Shown here piece after piece: positions 32,176 through 43,102 of a stretch of DNA of 64,000 bases. Position numbers and translations under genes: made by a program. The notes beneath the pieces were generated by a model that saw only the letters and a program-made list of their open reading frames with translations, searched no databases and was not told the DNA's origin. The stretch spans positions 1 to 64,000 of the forward strand of contig CASENS010000017.1 of the NCBI GenBank assembly GCA_949289345.1, written 5' to 3'. Origin of the DNA: an uncultured Bacteroides sp. (lineage in GTDB: Bacteria > Bacteroidota > Bacteroidia > Bacteroidales > Bacteroidaceae). How positions within the stretch are numbered: position 1 is the first letter of the stretch; each line of letters starts with the position of its first letter.

Positions 32176-34827
32176 TCAATTAACAACTTCAGCAAATGAG
32201 AACTCGATGTCGTAAACGCCAGCCCCCAGCACAACATTTCCTTCGGATGCCACAGGACGGTTGTTCACAATACATCCAGTTCCTTGAGACGGGACAACGA
32301 CATCGGCAGTCACACCTACCGGCACATCCAGCCTCAACTTCATTTTACCTTGTACCAAATTCCATTTGACACGCACCGTTCCATACGGCGTTTCTTTTGA
32401 CACATCCGCCCATGTAACTCCCTTAGGCACCTGAGGAGCTATAAAGACATGCTTATAACCAGGGATGCGCTCATCCGTCCAAATGCCGCCTATTGCCTGA
32501 TAAAACCAGTTACCTATCCCGTTATAACAATTATGCACACGACTGCGTTCACCATCCCAACTCTCCCATGTCGTCGTAGCTCCATGGTTCAGCATATACA
32601 GATAGCCGGGATAGTCCTGTTGTTTCAACATGCGATACATAAAATCCGCTTCCCTATTCCGAATTGCCCAATCCGTTAGAACCGCTACACCGACCAAACC
32701 CGCTCCGATGTGCCCGTTTCCCAAAAGTTCCGTACGCTTTTTCAGATTATCAGCTATTTGACCATACAAATCCGCCGGAACGACACCGACTAACATCGGA
32801 TATGCCATATCAAGTTGGGAACCGGACGCATATATCCGTTCTTCCGGATGGTAAAAAGTTTCGTGAATACGTTCATTAAGCGAAATTTTCCGTTCCCGAT
32901 AAGCCGAAGCTTCTTCCTTCCGGCCTAACACGGAAGCGACCTTGGACATTGCATCGTAACACTGGCTGACAACACAATTGGTTATCAGTGCAACGGAAGC
33001 CGAGTCCGTCACATCAACGCCCTTAGGAGCCAGCCAATCTCCCAAGAACCAGCTACGGTAAGGAGTGTCAGGCCAACGTTCCAACAAGCCATCCGGCATA
33101 TATTGTTCCACATATTCCATCCAACTTTTCATCGTACCATAGTAGCGCTCCAACAAGCGGGTATCTCCATAATTAATATACGTTCTCCATGGCGCCAGCA
33201 CCACAAAGCCACACCAATAAGGACCGCCACCGCCTCCACCACAAGGAGCCGTATGCGGCAAACTTCCGTTTTCCCTCATAGCATCCTGCCAAGCCTGCAT
33301 CCAATTCAAATAAGTAGGAGACACATCATACATTTCCTGAAGCGCCAAAGTAGACGAATTCCCATCGCCTCCATATCCCATTCGTTCCAAATGCGGACAA
33401 TCCACCATATAGCCGCTAAACGTCAGGCAACGCAACGTGTAGTTCACCATGTCGTGAATGGCATTCAAGTCATTATCCGAACACTTGAACGAGGATGCCG
33501 ACTGATAATCCCCATGAACCAAATGCGCTTTTATCTGTCGTGTCGTAGGCCGATAGGGAAGGTTGGACAACTTTACATAACGAAACGCATGATAATGAAA
33601 CTTATTACAGAACTCATCACCACCGGGTTTACCGGAAGTCACATAAACATCTTTCTCTCCCTGTTCTTCAATCTGCCCGTCCGGTTTCATGTAATCGCTA
33701 TAAGACGCTACCACTTCATGACCGGTTGGCAATTGAGAAAGCTGTATTCCGAACCAACCCGTCAATACACGCCCCATATCTATCAGCCAAGTATCCTTGC
33801 CTAACGGGCTGATGCTTTTAGGAGCCAAGGTTTCTTGAATTCTATTTGGTTCACACATTTGCGGAGACACCTTGTGACGCCGTATGTCCACCACCGCGAC
33901 TTTTCCCCAAGGCCTTTTATCCAACTCCGAAGCGGACAGAACCGACGGAACCATACGGGCATCTATACGTTCGCCCCCAAAATGCAAAGCCTTCCAGCTT
34001 CCCATATCCACATAACCGCTCTCACTTCCCTGCCAAGTATCATCCGTAACCAGCCATGTTTTCCATTCGCCATCTTCCAACGCATCAAGCTCAGCTTTCA
34101 CTACCGGACCTTCATATTGTGCACTGAAATGCCCGCCTTTCTTATACCACCCCACTCCTAGCCATAAAACGATTTCATTCTTCCCGACTGACAACAACGG
34201 AGTGACATCATAGGTCACAATCAGGGAACGTTTATCCAATTGGGAAACCGCAGGAGACAGAACTTGCGTATCGGCTTTTACGCCATTGACATACACTTCG
34301 TGATAACCTAATGAATTTACATGCAAGAATGCTGTGCGTCTGTTTTCCACAACAAAAGATTTCCGAAGCAATGGAGCACGCACATCACCTTGCGCCAGGC
34401 CAATATAATGTCCATGAAAATCTTCATGATCCAACAAACCTATCGAAAACTTTTGGACAGGACTCCATGCCGACAGTTCACCACGTTCGTTCCCCACACG
34501 CACCCGCCAATAGCACAGCATACGCGAACATAACGCCTTACCACCATAGGCTATCATTACCGACTCGTCCGACTCGACCCTACCCGAATTCCACAAATCA
34601 GCACTTCCTTCTAACAATCGAAGGCTGTCCGACCCGACTTGAATTTCATAACACTGCTGGCGCATAGGAACCTCTCCCGTAATTTTCCAGCTAAAATGAG
34701 GGGATACATTGTCTATGCCAAGAGGATTTACCAAATTTTCACAACGCAAATCATGCAAATAAATGGAATAAGCCCAAGATACCCCAATGTTCATAAAGCA
34801 CAAAAAAGCGCAAACAAACTTTTTCAT
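32176..34827 (-). CDS. GH78 alpha-L-rhamnosidase
   Basis: This 883-aa secreted enzyme removes terminal alpha-L-rhamnose. After a signal peptide (VCAFLCFMNIGVSWA) come two N-terminal beta-sandwich domains (Fn3-like LRCENLVNPLGIDNVSPHFSW; then YHEVYVNG), the (alpha/alpha)6 catalytic barrel and a C-terminal sandwich. Catalytic residues are visible: D476, E481 (likely general acid) and D488 in DCPHLERMGYGGD, and E755 (likely base) in TTWESWDG. It is the first gene of the PUL's upstream unit, with a promoter carrying the shared 13-bp element. The GH78 half of the 1587-aa fusion is its paralogue. Confidence 0.93.
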   Translation of the reverse strand: MKKFVCAFLCFMNIGVSWAYSIYLHDLRCENLVNPLGIDNVSPHFSWKITGEVPMRQQCYEIQVGSDSLRLLEGSADLWNSGRVESDESVMIAYGGKALCSRMLCYWRVRVGNERGELSAWSPVQKFSIGLLDHEDFHGHYIGLAQGDVRAPLLRKSFVVENRRTAFLHVNSLGYHEVYVNGVKADTQVLSPAVSQLDKRSLIVTYDVTPLLSVGKNEIVLWLGVGWYKKGGHFSAQYEGPVVKAELDALEDGEWKTWLVTDDTWQGSESGYVDMGSWKALHFGGERIDARMVPSVLSASELDKRPWGKVAVVDIRRHKVSPQMCEPNRIQETLAPKSISPLGKDTWLIDMGRVLTGWFGIQLSQLPTGHEVVASYSDYMKPDGQIEEQGEKDVYVTSGKPGGDEFCNKFHYHAFRYVKLSNLPYRPTTRQIKAHLVHGDYQSASSFKCSDNDLNAIHDMVNYTLRCLTFSGYMVDCPHLERMGYGGDGNSSTLALQEMYDVSPTYLNWMQAWQDAMRENGSLPHTAPCGGGGGGPYWCGFVVLAPWRTYINYGDTRLLERYYGTMKSWMEYVEQYMPDGLLERWPDTPYRSWFLGDWLAPKGVDVTDSASVALITNCVVSQCYDAMSKVASVLGRKEEASAYRERKISLNERIHETFYHPEERIYASGSQLDMAYPMLVGVVPADLYGQIADNLKKRTELLGNGHIGAGLVGVAVLTDWAIRNREADFMYRMLKQQDYPGYLYMLNHGATTTWESWDGERSRVHNCYNGIGNWFYQAIGGIWTDERIPGYKHVFIAPQVPKGVTWADVSKETPYGTVRVKWNLVQGKMKLRLDVPVGVTADVVVPSQGTGCIVNNRPVASEGNVVLGAGVYDIEFSFAEVVN

Positions 34828-34855
34828 ATGAGAACAAATTTCTGATTAATGTCCA

Positions 34856-34899
34856 CAAATGTAATGAGAAACAGAAAGGTACAATAATACTATTTTATC
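34856..34899 (-). promoter_or_regulatory. GH78 promoter with PUL operator
   Basis: The minus strand has -7 TACATTTG (34863-34856), a weak -33 ATTG (34885-34882, spacer 18) and the 13-mer GATAAAATAGTAT (34899-34887) exactly 23 bp above the -7 box. The 23-bp interval shares TGTA and a GTTT core with the susC promoter. The AraC regulator encoded upstream is the obvious candidate to bind it. Confidence 0.7.
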
Positions 34900-34921
34900 T
34901 ATCATTCAGCTAAAAAAGAAG

Positions 34922-34999
34922 GAACCAAGGATAAATGGCAAAATATCGTTGGATAAATGGTCAACTATCCAAGGATAAATAGCAAAGCATCCTATGGAT
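34922..34999. repeat. 22-bp-period intergenic array, site B (four 12-mers)
   Basis: Four 12-mers start at 34922, 34944, 34966 and 34988, each 22 bp apart: GAACCAAGGATA, TATCGTTGGATA, TATCCAAGGATA, CATCCTATGGAT. Linkers on this strand are aatggcaaaa, aatggtcaac and aatagcaaag. It sits just upstream of the GH78 promoter. The rest of the 34828-35165 gap contains a repeated cgcttccc stretch near 35110-35135 and no gene. Confidence 0.75.
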
Positions 35000-35165
35000 A
35001 TGAAAGACAATTTCGTAAAACTAAAAAAGAAGCATTAGGGAGGGCCTTACTGAAGCCGAAATAGCGATGAAAACCCGTTGGAATAATACCATATTAATAT
35101 ATAGGAGCACTCGCTTCCCGAGGCTCCGCTTCCCTAACAGGCGGACAGGACTGACAAAGAAAGGT

Positions 35166-36053
35166 TCAAATAAGGATCTTCGTCTTCCGGTAATTCTCAC
35201 GGAACTCTTTCGGAGAACAACCTTTCTTACGCTTGAAAAGGCGGTTGAAGTTGGACAAGTTATTGAAGCCGCAATCATAACAGATTTCCGCAATGGTGCG
35301 GGAGGAATCAACCAACAGTCGGGTAGCAAAGCCCAAGCGAATGTCTATAATATAATCGGACAAGGTTTTCCCGGTACGTAAGTGAAAGAAACGACTGAAA
35401 GATACGGGAGTCATACCTACCATATCGGCCAAAAAGCCCAAACGTATCTCCTCCTGATAATGAGCTGCTATATATTGCTGTATCTTCTGCACACGGCGAC
35501 TATCGGAAGCTACTTCTATTTTAGCAAAGGAAGAACTGGAAAGAACACGGGCATCATCATACAAGGACAATTCATAAAGAATGCGAAGAAAGTTCATCAC
35601 GGCATAAAAGCCCTGCTCCTGTGAAGCCAGTTTATCAAGCCAATTGTACACTTTCATAATAGCCTGCATCGGGAAACAAAGCCCACATTGGGCACGTTCC
35701 AACATCTTGCGGATACTATTAAATTGGTTCTTATTGATAAAATTCTGAAAGAAAAGATCCGACGAAAACTGAATAGTGATTTCACGTATGTCTTTAGAAG
35801 TACACTCGTGCTGTTCCCACACATGCTCCAACTCTTTACCGGTAATCAAAACCAAATCATAGTCACCTATAATCTCAGAGGAATCACCCACAACGCGACG
35901 GACGCCCGAAGCATGTTCCGTAAAGTTCAATTCATACTCCGCATGACAATGAATGGGATAGGTAAACTCGGTTTTCCGGCGGTCCGCTATATAAAAGCAG
36001 TCGCGTTCCGATAAAGGGGTGATTTCCCTCATGATATGGTTTATATCTTCCAT
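35166..36053 (-). CDS. AraC-family transcriptional regulator with cupin sensor domain
   Basis: A 295-aa regulator. Residues about 20-100 form a cupin-like sensor (FTYPIHCHAEYELNF, the usual sugar-binding start), the middle is helical, and residues 190-290 hold two helix-turn-helix motifs, the first with LGFLADMVGMTPVSFSRFFH and the second with TIAEICYDCGFNNLSNFNRLFKRKKGCSPKEFR. It lies upstream of, and in the same direction as, the PUL, whose two promoters share an operator-like 13-mer. The PUL has no hybrid two-component or sigma/anti-sigma genes, so this protein is the best candidate for its activator. The inducer is unknown. It carries its own -7 box. Confidence 0.92.
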   Translation of the reverse strand: MEDINHIMREITPLSERDCFYIADRRKTEFTYPIHCHAEYELNFTEHASGVRRVVGDSSEIIGDYDLVLITGKELEHVWEQHECTSKDIREITIQFSSDLFFQNFINKNQFNSIRKMLERAQCGLCFPMQAIMKVYNWLDKLASQEQGFYAVMNFLRILYELSLYDDARVLSSSSFAKIEVASDSRRVQKIQQYIAAHYQEEIRLGFLADMVGMTPVSFSRFFHLRTGKTLSDYIIDIRLGFATRLLVDSSRTIAEICYDCGFNNLSNFNRLFKRKKGCSPKEFRENYRKTKILI

Positions 36054-36093
36054 ACTGATAATAAGATTTTAAGCAACCTTTTATTCGACCAAA

Positions 36094-36101
36094 CAAATAT
36101 A
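36094..36101 (-). promoter_or_regulatory. -7 box of the PUL AraC gene
   Basis: TATATTTG on the minus strand lies 41 nt before the start codon of the regulator and matches TAnnTTTG. The 13-mer found at the two PUL promoters is not present here. Confidence 0.45.
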
Positions 36102-36134
36102 TTAATTTTGGACGACATAGCCACATCAATACAA

Positions 36135-36172
36135 GAAAAAAAATAAAAGGCGCGCCAACAGCATGGCACGCC
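36135..36172 (-). terminator. Terminator after GH97
   Basis: On the minus strand GGCGTGCC (36172-36165) pairs with GGCGCGCC (36156-36149) with one mismatch and an 8-nt loop, followed by TTTTATTTTTTTT. It ends the GH97 transcript before the AraC gene, so GH97 and the PUL are separate units. Confidence 0.7.
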
Positions 36173-36212
36173 CCAACCTTAAAAACCTATTGAAAACTTA
36201 GGGAAATCCCTT

Positions 36213-38393
<2,181 letters not shown>

Positions 38394-38403
38394 TTAATCG
38401 ACA

Positions 38404-38411
38404 CAAAAGTA
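38404..38411 (-). promoter_or_regulatory. -7 box of GH97
   Basis: The minus strand reads TACTTTTG 26 nt before the GH97 start codon. Between here and the tRNA-Gln terminator (38412-38636) I see no gene. Confidence 0.5.
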
Positions 38412-38636
38412 GGCAAAGCCGCCACCTCCGCGAAACAAAGTGTGACAAAAAGATTGGCAAAGGCATAGCAAACGTTTGCACCAGCGCATGGTCCGTCGGT
38501 TCATGCAACGGGGAGAAGCAGGCAGAACAAAATCCATACAAATTTTCTTATAAAGACAGAGCTACTTCGAAGGTGGGAAAATCCGCAGGCCATAAAAAAT
38601 CTGCTGAGCCTTTAAACGCCCATGCCGGGCATACCA

Positions 38637-38667
38637 TAAAAAAAGGACGCGTCGGAATGACGCATCC
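38637..38667 (-). terminator. Terminator after tRNA-Gln
   Basis: On the minus strand GGATGCGTC (38667-38659) pairs with GACGCGTCC (38653-38645) around ATTCC and is followed by a run of T (A run 38637-38644). Confidence 0.75.
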
Positions 38668-38675
38668 TCATTTCG

Positions 38676-38746
38676 TTGGGCTACCTGGATTCGAACCAGG
38701 AATGACAGGACCAGAATCTGTAGTGTTACCATTACACCATAGCCCA
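38676..38746 (-). tRNA. tRNA-Gln (CTG)
   Basis: On the minus strand the 71-nt sequence starts TGGGCTA and ends TAGCCCA plus discriminator A, keeping the U1-A72 pair typical of tRNA-Gln. The T-arm is CCTGGTTCGAATCCAGG. The anticodon loop TTCTGGT gives anticodon CTG. The closing position of the anticodon stem is an A-C mismatch. No CCA is encoded. Confidence 0.92.
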
Positions 38747-38931
38747 ATACATGGCCACCTTTCGGTTTTGCGGTTGCAAAGATACGAACTTTTTTAAAAA
38801 CAAAAACTATTTTGGAGTTTTTTTCTTCGATAAAATGATAATATGGCTTTTTCCAAAGACTTATATCCCTAAAAAAAATCAAAAAACAAAAGAGTTTTCA
38901 CTTTTTCAGCTATAGATACAAGAAAAGGGCG

Positions 38932-38939
38932 TATATTTG
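38932..38939 (+). promoter_or_regulatory. -7 box of rsfS
   Basis: TATATTTG matches TAnnTTTG, 30 nt before the rsfS ATG. It probably drives rsfS-ftsH-cdsA. Confidence 0.5.
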
Positions 38940-38969
38940 CCAACTGTTTAAAAACCATAACAACGTATA

Positions 38970-39329
38970 ATGAACGAAACGAAAAAACTGATTGAACAAA
39001 TCACTGAAGGTATTCAAGATAAAAAAGGGAAAAAGATAGTCATTGCGGATTTGACGCAAATAGACGATACCATTTGCAAGTATTTCATCATCTGCCAAGG
39101 GAACTCCCCCAGCCAGGTAACAGCCATTGTAGAATCCGTAAGAGAATTCGCCCGCAAGGGAGCCAACGTCAAGCCTTATGCCATAGACGGACTCCGAAAC
39201 GCCCAATGGGTGGCCATGGATTATGCGGATGTGTTGGTACATGTCTTTATGCCAGAAGCCAGAGAATTCTATAATCTGGAAACTTTATGGGCAGATGCCC
39301 GATTAACTCAAATTCCTGATCTCGACTGA
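38970..39329 (+). CDS. rsfS: Ribosomal silencing factor RsfS
   Basis: RsfS (DUF143/Iojap family, 119 aa) binds ribosomal protein uL14 and blocks subunit joining when nutrients are short. The sequence has the family core: KKIVIADLTQIDDTICKYFIICQGNSPSQV, the helix VRE(F)ARKG, then WVAMDYADVLVHVF and the C-terminal REFYNLETLWADA. Length is normal. It lies 7 bp before ftsH and is surely cotranscribed with it. Confidence 0.96.
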   Translation: MNETKKLIEQITEGIQDKKGKKIVIADLTQIDDTICKYFIICQGNSPSQVTAIVESVREFARKGANVKPYAIDGLRNAQWVAMDYADVLVHVFMPEAREFYNLETLWADARLTQIPDLD

Positions 39330-39336
39330 TACGCGT

Positions 39337-41412
39337 ATGAACAACCTCAATAACAATAAGCCAACAAACGACAAGACGCGCTTCAAGTTCAACTTGAACT
39401 GGTTCTATCTGTTGATACTATTAATGATAGGTGTCCTGTGGTTTACCAACTTGAACAGCTCCACCTCCAAAAACATTCCTTACAATGAATTCAGAAGCTA
39501 CGTCAAGCAAGGATATGTAGACAGAGTCATCGGTTATGATGACAATACCGTGGAAGCTTACATCAAGGCACAGCATGTGAAAGATGTTTTCGGAAGTGAC
39601 TCCAGCCGTGTAGGCCGCAATCCGATGATTGCCACCGAGGCACCATCACGAGAAAGCCTGGAGAACTTCCTGCAAGAGGCCCGATTTGAAGGCTCCATTA
39701 CCTACGAAAAGAAAGGGAACTACATGGGAGCCATTTTCTGGAACCTACTGCCAATTCTTTTCTTTATTGGATTCTGGATATATTTGTCCCGCCGATGGAG
39801 CGGAGGAGCGGGAGCCGGTGGAGGAGGAATCTTCAACGTCGGGCGTTCAAAAGCTCAACTTTTTGAAAAAGGTTCCAATAATGTAAAGGTCACTTTTAAA
39901 GACGTGGCCGGATTGGCTGAAGCCAAACAGGAGGTACAGGAAATCGTTGAGTTCCTGAAAGAGCCTCAAAAATATACCGACTTGGGAGGTAAAATTCCCA
40001 AAGGAGCCTTGCTGGTTGGCCCTCCGGGAACCGGCAAGACATTGCTGGCTAAAGCTGTTGCCGGCGAGGCTGATGTACCGTTCTTCTCATTGGCCGGTTC
40101 CGATTTTGTGGAAATGTTTGTCGGAGTGGGAGCTTCACGCGTGCGCGACCTTTTCCGCCAAGCCAAGGAGAAAGCACCGTGTATCATATTTATCGACGAG
40201 ATAGACGCCGTAGGACGCGCCCGCGCCAAAGCAGCCGCCATGGGTGGAAATGATGAACGTGAGAATACGCTGAACCAGTTGCTAACCGAAATGGACGGTT
40301 TCGGTTCCAATAGTGGTATCATCATATTGGCTGCGACCAACCGTGTAGACGTACTGGACAAAGCCTTACTCCGTGCCGGACGTTTTGACCGCCAAATACA
40401 TGTAGACTTACCAGACCTGAACGAACGTAAAGAGGTATTCGGCGTACATCTGCGCCCGCTCAAGCTGGACAGCACGGTAGACGTAGACTTACTGGCCCGC
40501 CAGACACCGGGATTTTCGGGCGCTGATATTGCCAACGTATGTAACGAAGCCGCACTGATAGCCGCCCGTCATGGCAAGAAATCTGTAGGCAAACAAGATT
40601 TTCTGGATGCCGTAGACCGCATCGTGGGCGGATTGGAAAAGAAAACAAAAATCACGACGGAGGAGGAACGCCGTTCCATCGCCATCCACGAGGCCGGACA
40701 CGCCAGCATATCTTGGCTGCTACAATACGCCAACCCGCTTATCAAAGTCACCATCGTACCACGCGGACGGGCATTAGGAGCCGCCTGGTATTTGCCCGAA
40801 GAACGTCAAATAACAACCAAGGAACAAATGCTCGATGAGATGTGCGCAACGCTTGGCGGAAGAGCTGCCGAAGACTTGTTTTTAGGACGTATATCTACCG
40901 GTGCCATGAATGACTTGGAACGCGTGACCAAACAGGCATACGGCATGATAGCCTACTTGGGCATGAGTGAAAAACTGCCTAACCTGTGCTATTACAGCAA
41001 CGATGAATATTCGTTCCAACGCCCCTACAGTGAGAAAACGGCCGAACTGATTGACGAGGAAGTGAAACGTATGGTGAACGAACAATACGCACGCGCCAAA
41101 CAGATCCTGGCCGAACACCAGGAAGGGCACAACCGATTGGCGCAATTGCTAATAGACAAGGAAGTCATCTTCTCCGATGATGTGGAACAGATATTCGGTC
41201 CGCGCCCATGGGCTTCGCGTTCGGAAGAAATTATCACCGCCAACGAGACCGCCAAGGCGTTGAAGAAAGTGGCTGAAGAAGAAAGCCGGAAAGCGGAACA
41301 GGCCGTGAAGGAAGTCAAGGAACAGGCTCAAGCTACCGCACCCGCACTCCCGGCAAAGCCTGCCGAACAGAAAGGCAAGGAAGAAGAGAAAGGAAATGAG
41401 CCTAAAGCGTAA
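39337..41412 (+). CDS. ftsH: ATP-dependent zinc metalloprotease FtsH
   Basis: A membrane-anchored AAA+ protease that degrades misfolded and regulatory membrane proteins. The 691-aa chain has TM1 (about 22-40), a periplasmic domain, TM2 (about 132-150) and a Gly-rich linker. The AAA module follows, with Walker A GPPGTGKT (about 228-235), Walker [12 protein letters not shown] and the SRH motif ending in RAGRFDRQI. The M41 protease domain has the zinc site HEAGH (about 451-455). The C-terminal 60 residues are a charged Glu/Lys/Ala tail. It is between rsfS and cdsA. Confidence 0.97.
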   Translation: MNNLNNNKPTNDKTRFKFNLNWFYLLILLMIGVLWFTNLNSSTSKNIPYNEFRSYVKQGYVDRVIGYDDNTVEAYIKAQHVKDVFGSDSSRVGRNPMIATEAPSRESLENFLQEARFEGSITYEKKGNYMGAIFWNLLPILFFIGFWIYLSRRWSGGAGAGGGGIFNVGRSKAQLFEKGSNNVKVTFKDVAGLAEAKQEVQEIVEFLKEPQKYTDLGGKIPKGALLVGPPGTGKTLLAKAVAGEADVPFFSLAGSDFVEMFVGVGASRVRDLFRQAKEKAPCIIFIDEIDAVGRARAKAAAMGGNDERENTLNQLLTEMDGFGSNSGIIILAATNRVDVLDKALLRAGRFDRQIHVDLPDLNERKEVFGVHLRPLKLDSTVDVDLLARQTPGFSGADIANVCNEAALIAARHGKKSVGKQDFLDAVDRIVGGLEKKTKITTEEERRSIAIHEAGHASISWLLQYANPLIKVTIVPRGRALGAAWYLPEERQITTKEQMLDEMCATLGGRAAEDLFLGRISTGAMNDLERVTKQAYGMIAYLGMSEKLPNLCYYSNDEYSFQRPYSEKTAELIDEEVKRMVNEQYARAKQILAEHQEGHNRLAQLLIDKEVIFSDDVEQIFGPRPWASRSEEIITANETAKALKKVAEEESRKAEQAVKEVKEQAQATAPALPAKPAEQKGKEEEKGNEPKA

Positions 41413-41451
41413 TCGTCTGTATATATTAATATGGTGTAAGGAGGAAAAAAC

Positions 41452-42291
41452 GTGAAAAGTAATCTCATCCAACGCACTATAACAGGTATCGTGTTTGTTG
41501 TAGTGTTGGTGGGCTGCATTCTTTGGAGTCCTATTTCGTTCAGTCTGCTGTTTACGCTCATTGCCGCACTTAGCGTGCATGAGTTCGGGCATCTGATGAA
41601 TGTGTACAACAGAATGAGCATGAATAAAACAATCACTGCGTTAGGTGCCGCTTACCTATTTATGGCCTTGGGAAGTTTCTGCATCGGAGCGACCGATGCC
41701 CGTATTTTCCTGCCCTATCTGTTCCTCTTACTTTACGTAATGATAACGGAGCTGTATTTGAAAAAAGCCAATCCGTTGGGCAACTGGGCATGCTCTATGC
41801 TAAGCCAGCTTTATGTAGCTTTGCCATTTGCCTTGCTCAACATCCTGGCCTACCACAATTCTCCGGAAAATAGTAGCGTGACCTACAACCCCATTCTGCC
41901 TTTGTCCATTTTCGTATTTATCTGGCTGAGTGATACGGGAGCTTACTGCGTAGGGTCGCTTATCGGAAAGCATCGCTTGTTCGAGCGCATTTCGCCCAAG
42001 AAGTCATGGGAAGGGAGTATTGGCGGAGCAGTTTTCTCCATCGCGTCCTCGCTAATCTTTGCTCACTGCTATCCATTCTTTTCAATCGCTCAATGGGCAG
42101 GTTTAGCCGCAATTGTGGTGGTATTCGGCACGTGGGGAGACTTAACCGAATCGTTGATGAAACGCCAGTTGGGCATCAAGGATTCCGGTAACATCCTGCC
42201 CGGACATGGCGGCATGCTCGACCGTTTCGACAGCGCTTTGATGGCCATTCCGGCAGCGGTCATTTACCTCTACGTTTTAACATTATTCTAA
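41452..42291 (+). CDS. cdsA: Phosphatidate cytidylyltransferase
   Basis: CdsA makes CDP-diacylglycerol from phosphatidate and CTP for membrane phospholipids. The 279-aa polytopic protein (about seven helices) ends with the CDP-alcohol signature: ESLMKRQLGIKDSGNILPG followed by HGGMLDRFDS, with the Asp residues that bind metal. Translation starts at GTG 41452, 39 bp after ftsH, preceded by aaggaggaaa. This is one of the few strong Shine-Dalgarno-like sequences in the window. Confidence 0.95.
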   Translation: MKSNLIQRTITGIVFVVVLVGCILWSPISFSLLFTLIAALSVHEFGHLMNVYNRMSMNKTITALGAAYLFMALGSFCIGATDARIFLPYLFLLLYVMITELYLKKANPLGNWACSMLSQLYVALPFALLNILAYHNSPENSSVTYNPILPLSIFVFIWLSDTGAYCVGSLIGKHRLFERISPKKSWEGSIGGAVFSIASSLIFAHCYPFFSIAQWAGLAAIVVVFGTWGDLTESLMKRQLGIKDSGNILPGHGGMLDRFDSALMAIPAAVIYLYVLTLF

Positions 42292-42314
42292 AAGATATCA
42301 ATCAATAAGATTGC

Positions 42315-42872
42315 ATGGAAGCGAAAAAAGCACTGATAATGCCCGTACTGTTCCTCTGCGCAGTCAGCTTCAGCGGTTGCATGGACAACAGGGAGAAGCT
42401 CCACTATGAAAACGGCTGGTATCATGTCATACAAGGACAGGAGGACAGCATTGCCCGAGAGCCCATTGTAACTGTAAAAGATATTGTCAGGCTCCGCCTG
42501 GATTCCGACTATTTCGGAAAGTACGCAATTGTCGGACAAATCAGCAAGCATAAACTGAAAAGATGGGGCGATGAGACCGAAAAAGCAATCGGACAGAAAA
42601 TCGCCTTTGTCTTCAACGATACAGTTATAACAGCCCCACAGGTTAATTGCAGAATAGAGAGCGGAACATTCCAAATAACATCATTGTCCGACAGTAGTCT
42701 GCCCGCGATTTTCGAGGCTCTCCGAAAAGAAAAAATTGGTTCTATTGAAGTTTTGTTCACTGGATGGGAAAAAGACTCTATCTATAATACATTCAGCCAA
42801 GAGCAAAAAGATTCGATACGTCTGAGCATGGATTATTGGGATGCTAAAGCAATCTCACAAGGGTTTGAATAA
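42315..42872 (+). CDS. Lipoprotein with a SecD P1-head-like domain
   Basis: A 185-aa predicted lipoprotein with lipobox SFSGC (Cys near residue 22). Residues 68-130 read YAIVGQISKHKLKRWGDET then IGQKIAFVFNDTVITAPQV and IESGTFQITSLS, the pattern of the SecD periplasmic P1 head subdomain (w...T...G..iAivld..v..aP.v...i..G...I.). There are no SecD membrane segments, so it is not a translocase subunit but a stand-alone domain. It starts 23 bp after cdsA and may end the rsfS-ftsH-cdsA unit. Function unknown. Confidence 0.75.
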   Translation: MEAKKALIMPVLFLCAVSFSGCMDNREKLHYENGWYHVIQGQEDSIAREPIVTVKDIVRLRLDSDYFGKYAIVGQISKHKLKRWGDETEKAIGQKIAFVFNDTVITAPQVNCRIESGTFQITSLSDSSLPAIFEALRKEKIGSIEVLFTGWEKDSIYNTFSQEQKDSIRLSMDYWDAKAISQGFE

Positions 42873-43029
42873 TTGTCACGGCGGGAAGAAACCGAATGCG
42901 GCACAGGAAATCAGCAGCAAGCTTAAATAGTTGTTACCACAGAAAGTAAACCTGTTGTTTATATACAGCGGCACCTATAGCAGCCCGATTACAATGGAGA
43001 CTGGTGGCGCCAGAATGCCCCAACACGAC

Positions 43030-43076
43030 AAGAAGCCCTCGCAAACCGGATATTCATCCGCCTTCGAGGGCTTCTT
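43030..43076. terminator. Bidirectional hairpin terminator
   Basis: AAGAAGCCCTCG (43030-43041) pairs with CGAGGGCTTCTT (43065-43076), a perfect 12-bp stem with a short inner hairpin (CCGGAT / ATCCG). It lies between two convergent lipoprotein genes. The T tract is poor, so it may act mainly as an mRNA end-protecting stem. Confidence 0.6.
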
Positions 43077-43102
43077 CATAAAGACATATCAATCAAAAAG
43101 TC

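Noticed and set aside
10158..34827. Ulvan or chondroitin/hyaluronan PUL
   Set aside because: PL8 alone would allow glycosaminoglycans, but there is no sulfatase and no hexosaminidase, and three rhamnosidase modules are present. Ulvan loci carry ulvan lyases and sulfatases, which are absent.
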